Shown here: piece by piece, positions 30,135 through 31,766 of the stretch
Position numbering within the stretch: position 1 is the first letter of the stretch
How the letters are laid out: each line of letters begins with the position of its first letter
Origin: Spongospora subterranea f. sp. subterranea
Taxonomy: Eukaryota > Endomyxa: Phytomyxea > Phytomyxea > Plasmodiophorida
NCBI GenBank assembly: GCA_049724395.1
Contig: JAUGWO010000331.1
Span: 1-31,766, forward strand
DNA: 31,766 nucleotides
Direction: 5' to 3'
The notes under the pieces: generated by a model
Seen by the model: the letters and a program-made list of their open reading frames with translations, nothing else
What the model was told of the DNA's origin: nothing
Database searches by the model: none
Translations under genes and position numbers: made by a program

Positions 30135-31766
30135 TTATTGGCCGTCATTGATTGTGCAACGTGTCCTGGAATTATGCCATTGTTCACCGCACATGGAACA
30201 CGTGCCACCTTTTTGCTTCCAATTCTTGCTTTGCTGTTTCTCAGCTACGCTCATGTACCGCTTGTTTCCAGTCTTTGGTCGACCTTCGCATCGAACTTTC
30301 AGCAGGTTCCATATCGCAACGTATTGAGCTGTGCGGCTTGGTCGCTTCTTGCGATGTCTTCGCCTAGTACACATTAAGGCCTTACAGTTGAAAGGAGCTT
30401 TCGCTTCCCATTGAGCGTTGCAATATTGGCTTTGTCAATGCAGTTATTGCTGAGAGACGTTGATCTTCACGCATTTCATCAACGCTTCGATTTTCAAAAA
30501 CTGTTCGACAAAGGAAGGCTGAGTTAATACAAACGGATAGCACGTTGACAGCTTCTGTTTCTCGCATATCCAGCTGGTTGAAAAGAGCGATGGGCACAGC
30601 AGGATGTTGTTGTGGCGAAAACAGCACAGCAACTGCCGACATACAATCCCATGCCTTATGTGCTTACAGCATGAACAGAAACTTTATTCAAATGCAGCAG
30701 CATCAAGCTTGACAATCCGAAATTCGAAAGAAAACTCCTGTGGCTGATTCGGAACTGACTCTCTCCAGCATCATCAGCAATACATGTGTAGGAAAGCAAC
30801 ACAGAACGTTGTTGACACAGCAATATCTGTGCATATGTGGTCATTTCTTGTGCAACATGTTCGATCATGGGATTGTTTGTTGGTTTCGAAATCTTGGTAG
30901 CCAGTTTCGATTTTGCAGCTTGTTCTCCAGATCGTTTTTCGTCTGCATCGAAACCGTCAATGATACGGATGAGTGACGACTCCGGCATCAGAGCTGACTT
31001 GATTTGACAATTAACCATCTCTTGCAGTTAAGTAGACGAAACACCTGCGACCGCCAATGTCCACTGTGTTTTCTTGCAGCACGCCACGATTTAAGACATC
31101 CCGCGTCCCTGACAAAGCTGAGAATTCGGGCTCAAATTCGTTTACTTGCTCAATTGAACCTACGCGCCAGAATTCGTCGAGAAATTTCTCAACCGCTCTG
31201 CAAATGACCCAGATAATGGACGAGTAATAATCTGAGCAATGTGGAATCTACAGAGCGAATGCACTGTCTGGGGCCAGAATTCACCAACTCTGAGTCTCCA
31301 TCGGTGAACAAAACAGCTGGGTCCAGGCATCTAGACGTTTGGAACTTTCTGATGGCCAACACGTAGGATTCAAACCGTCGATTTGACAACAGTCGTCCGG
31401 CACATAATACGGCCAGGCCATGATCAACTATAACAGTAAACAGAACCAATGGCATACCAAAGCAATGTGTCTTGACATCAATCTGGAGAACGTTATTGAA
31501 AATTTGATATTTCGCCTTTTCTGTTGTCGAAATCCAAAAATATCTTCAAGGCGGAGTGCCTCGTCGTTCAGAGTGAAGTTGGTCTCCCATTCGTCAAGAT
31601 TTTTTTCCTTCAGTAAATTTACAAATTTAATGTACTGGCGCTCGATCAGTGTCATCATTTGAAAGCATTTCACAACACGCCAAGCTTCAAATCCATGGTT
31701 TAATTGCGGACGTGATCTGGAATAAACCGGTTTTGAGGTAAAACCTGCTGGCAACTCGTCTTCATC
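30135..31766 (-). pseudogene. Mutator-like (MULE) transposase, frameshifted, 5' end outside the window
   Basis: The minus strand gives MULE parts in order over several frames. LQIDVKTHCFGMPLVLFTV carries the first Asp (31477-31479), LCAGRLLSNRRFESYVLAIR follows, and AVLFTDGDSELV carries the second Asp (31300-31302). A helical region follows (EKFLDEFWRV, later ALMPESSLIRIIDGF). Around 30600-30720 is a SWIM-like zinc finger (GIVCRQLLCCFRHNN), with CRQ where CRH is usual. The end has GRPKTGNKRYMSVAEKQQ and a zinc knuckle, TCSMCGEQWHNSRTRC. There is a frame change near 31480 and others between the domains, so it is inactive. Fungal MULE transposases share this arrangement. Confidence 0.75.

Noticed and set aside
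30135-31018. A gag-like gene, from the CCHC-like knuckle
   Set aside because: The upstream FTDGD and SWIM-like motifs show that the knuckle is the tail of a Mutator-like transposase.

Overview
This is a eukaryotic nuclear contig, most likely from an early-diverging (chytrid-like) fungus. It is AT-rich, its genes are split by many short introns, and it carries a typical fungal mix of mobile DNA. The placement is inferred from the IS630-type transposase, the fungal-style zinc-finger ORF, a chromodomain Ty3/Gypsy fossil, a Mutator-like transposase and a plant/oomycete-type DD39D mariner; nothing identifies the species directly.

Left end, 1-4755: a GC-rich non-LTR retrotransposon (LINE). It has an ORF1 remnant, a broken endonuclease part and a long open reverse transcriptase ORF. 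A perfect hairpin overlaps the stop codon, and the 3' end runs into about three copies of a telomere-like CCCTAAAA repeat. 4938-5483: a minus-strand zinc-finger ORF. 5613-6575: about three diverged units of a roughly 350 bp repeat. 6576-9072: a structurally complete IS630/Tc1-like transposon with 25 bp inverted ends and a TA duplication, but a frameshifted transposase. 10257-11865: a DD39D mariner with a Stowaway-like end, also frameshifted. About 12295-12319: a lone end resembling those of the 6.6-9.1 kb transposon.

Middle, 12496-16841: an apparently intact 16-exon gene for mitochondrial MTO1 (GidA/MnmG family), 635 codons, with every exon joining in phase. It is the one fully assignable host gene. 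Upstream lies an exact 30 bp tandem duplication, then poorly readable sequence (17.0-19.4 kb), then ankyrin-repeat exons at 19.5-20.35 kb that look at least partly decayed.

Right part: a 449 bp MITE-like foldback element (20716-21164), a pair of inverted DDE-transposase fragments (21.40-22.16 kb), a broken Ty3/Gypsy fossil limited to the integrase end (22.83-24.24 kb), a hairpin-rich stretch (24.3-24.5 kb), a multi-exon plus-strand gene I cannot name (about 24.5-27.7 kb), another long inverted repeat (29.18-29.66 kb) and a frameshifted Mutator-like transposase running off the right edge (30.1-31.77 kb). At least six kinds of mobile element surround the host genes, so the contig reads as a repeat-rich, possibly subtelomere-like region. 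I found no bacterial operon, CRISPR array, rRNA or complete tRNA gene.
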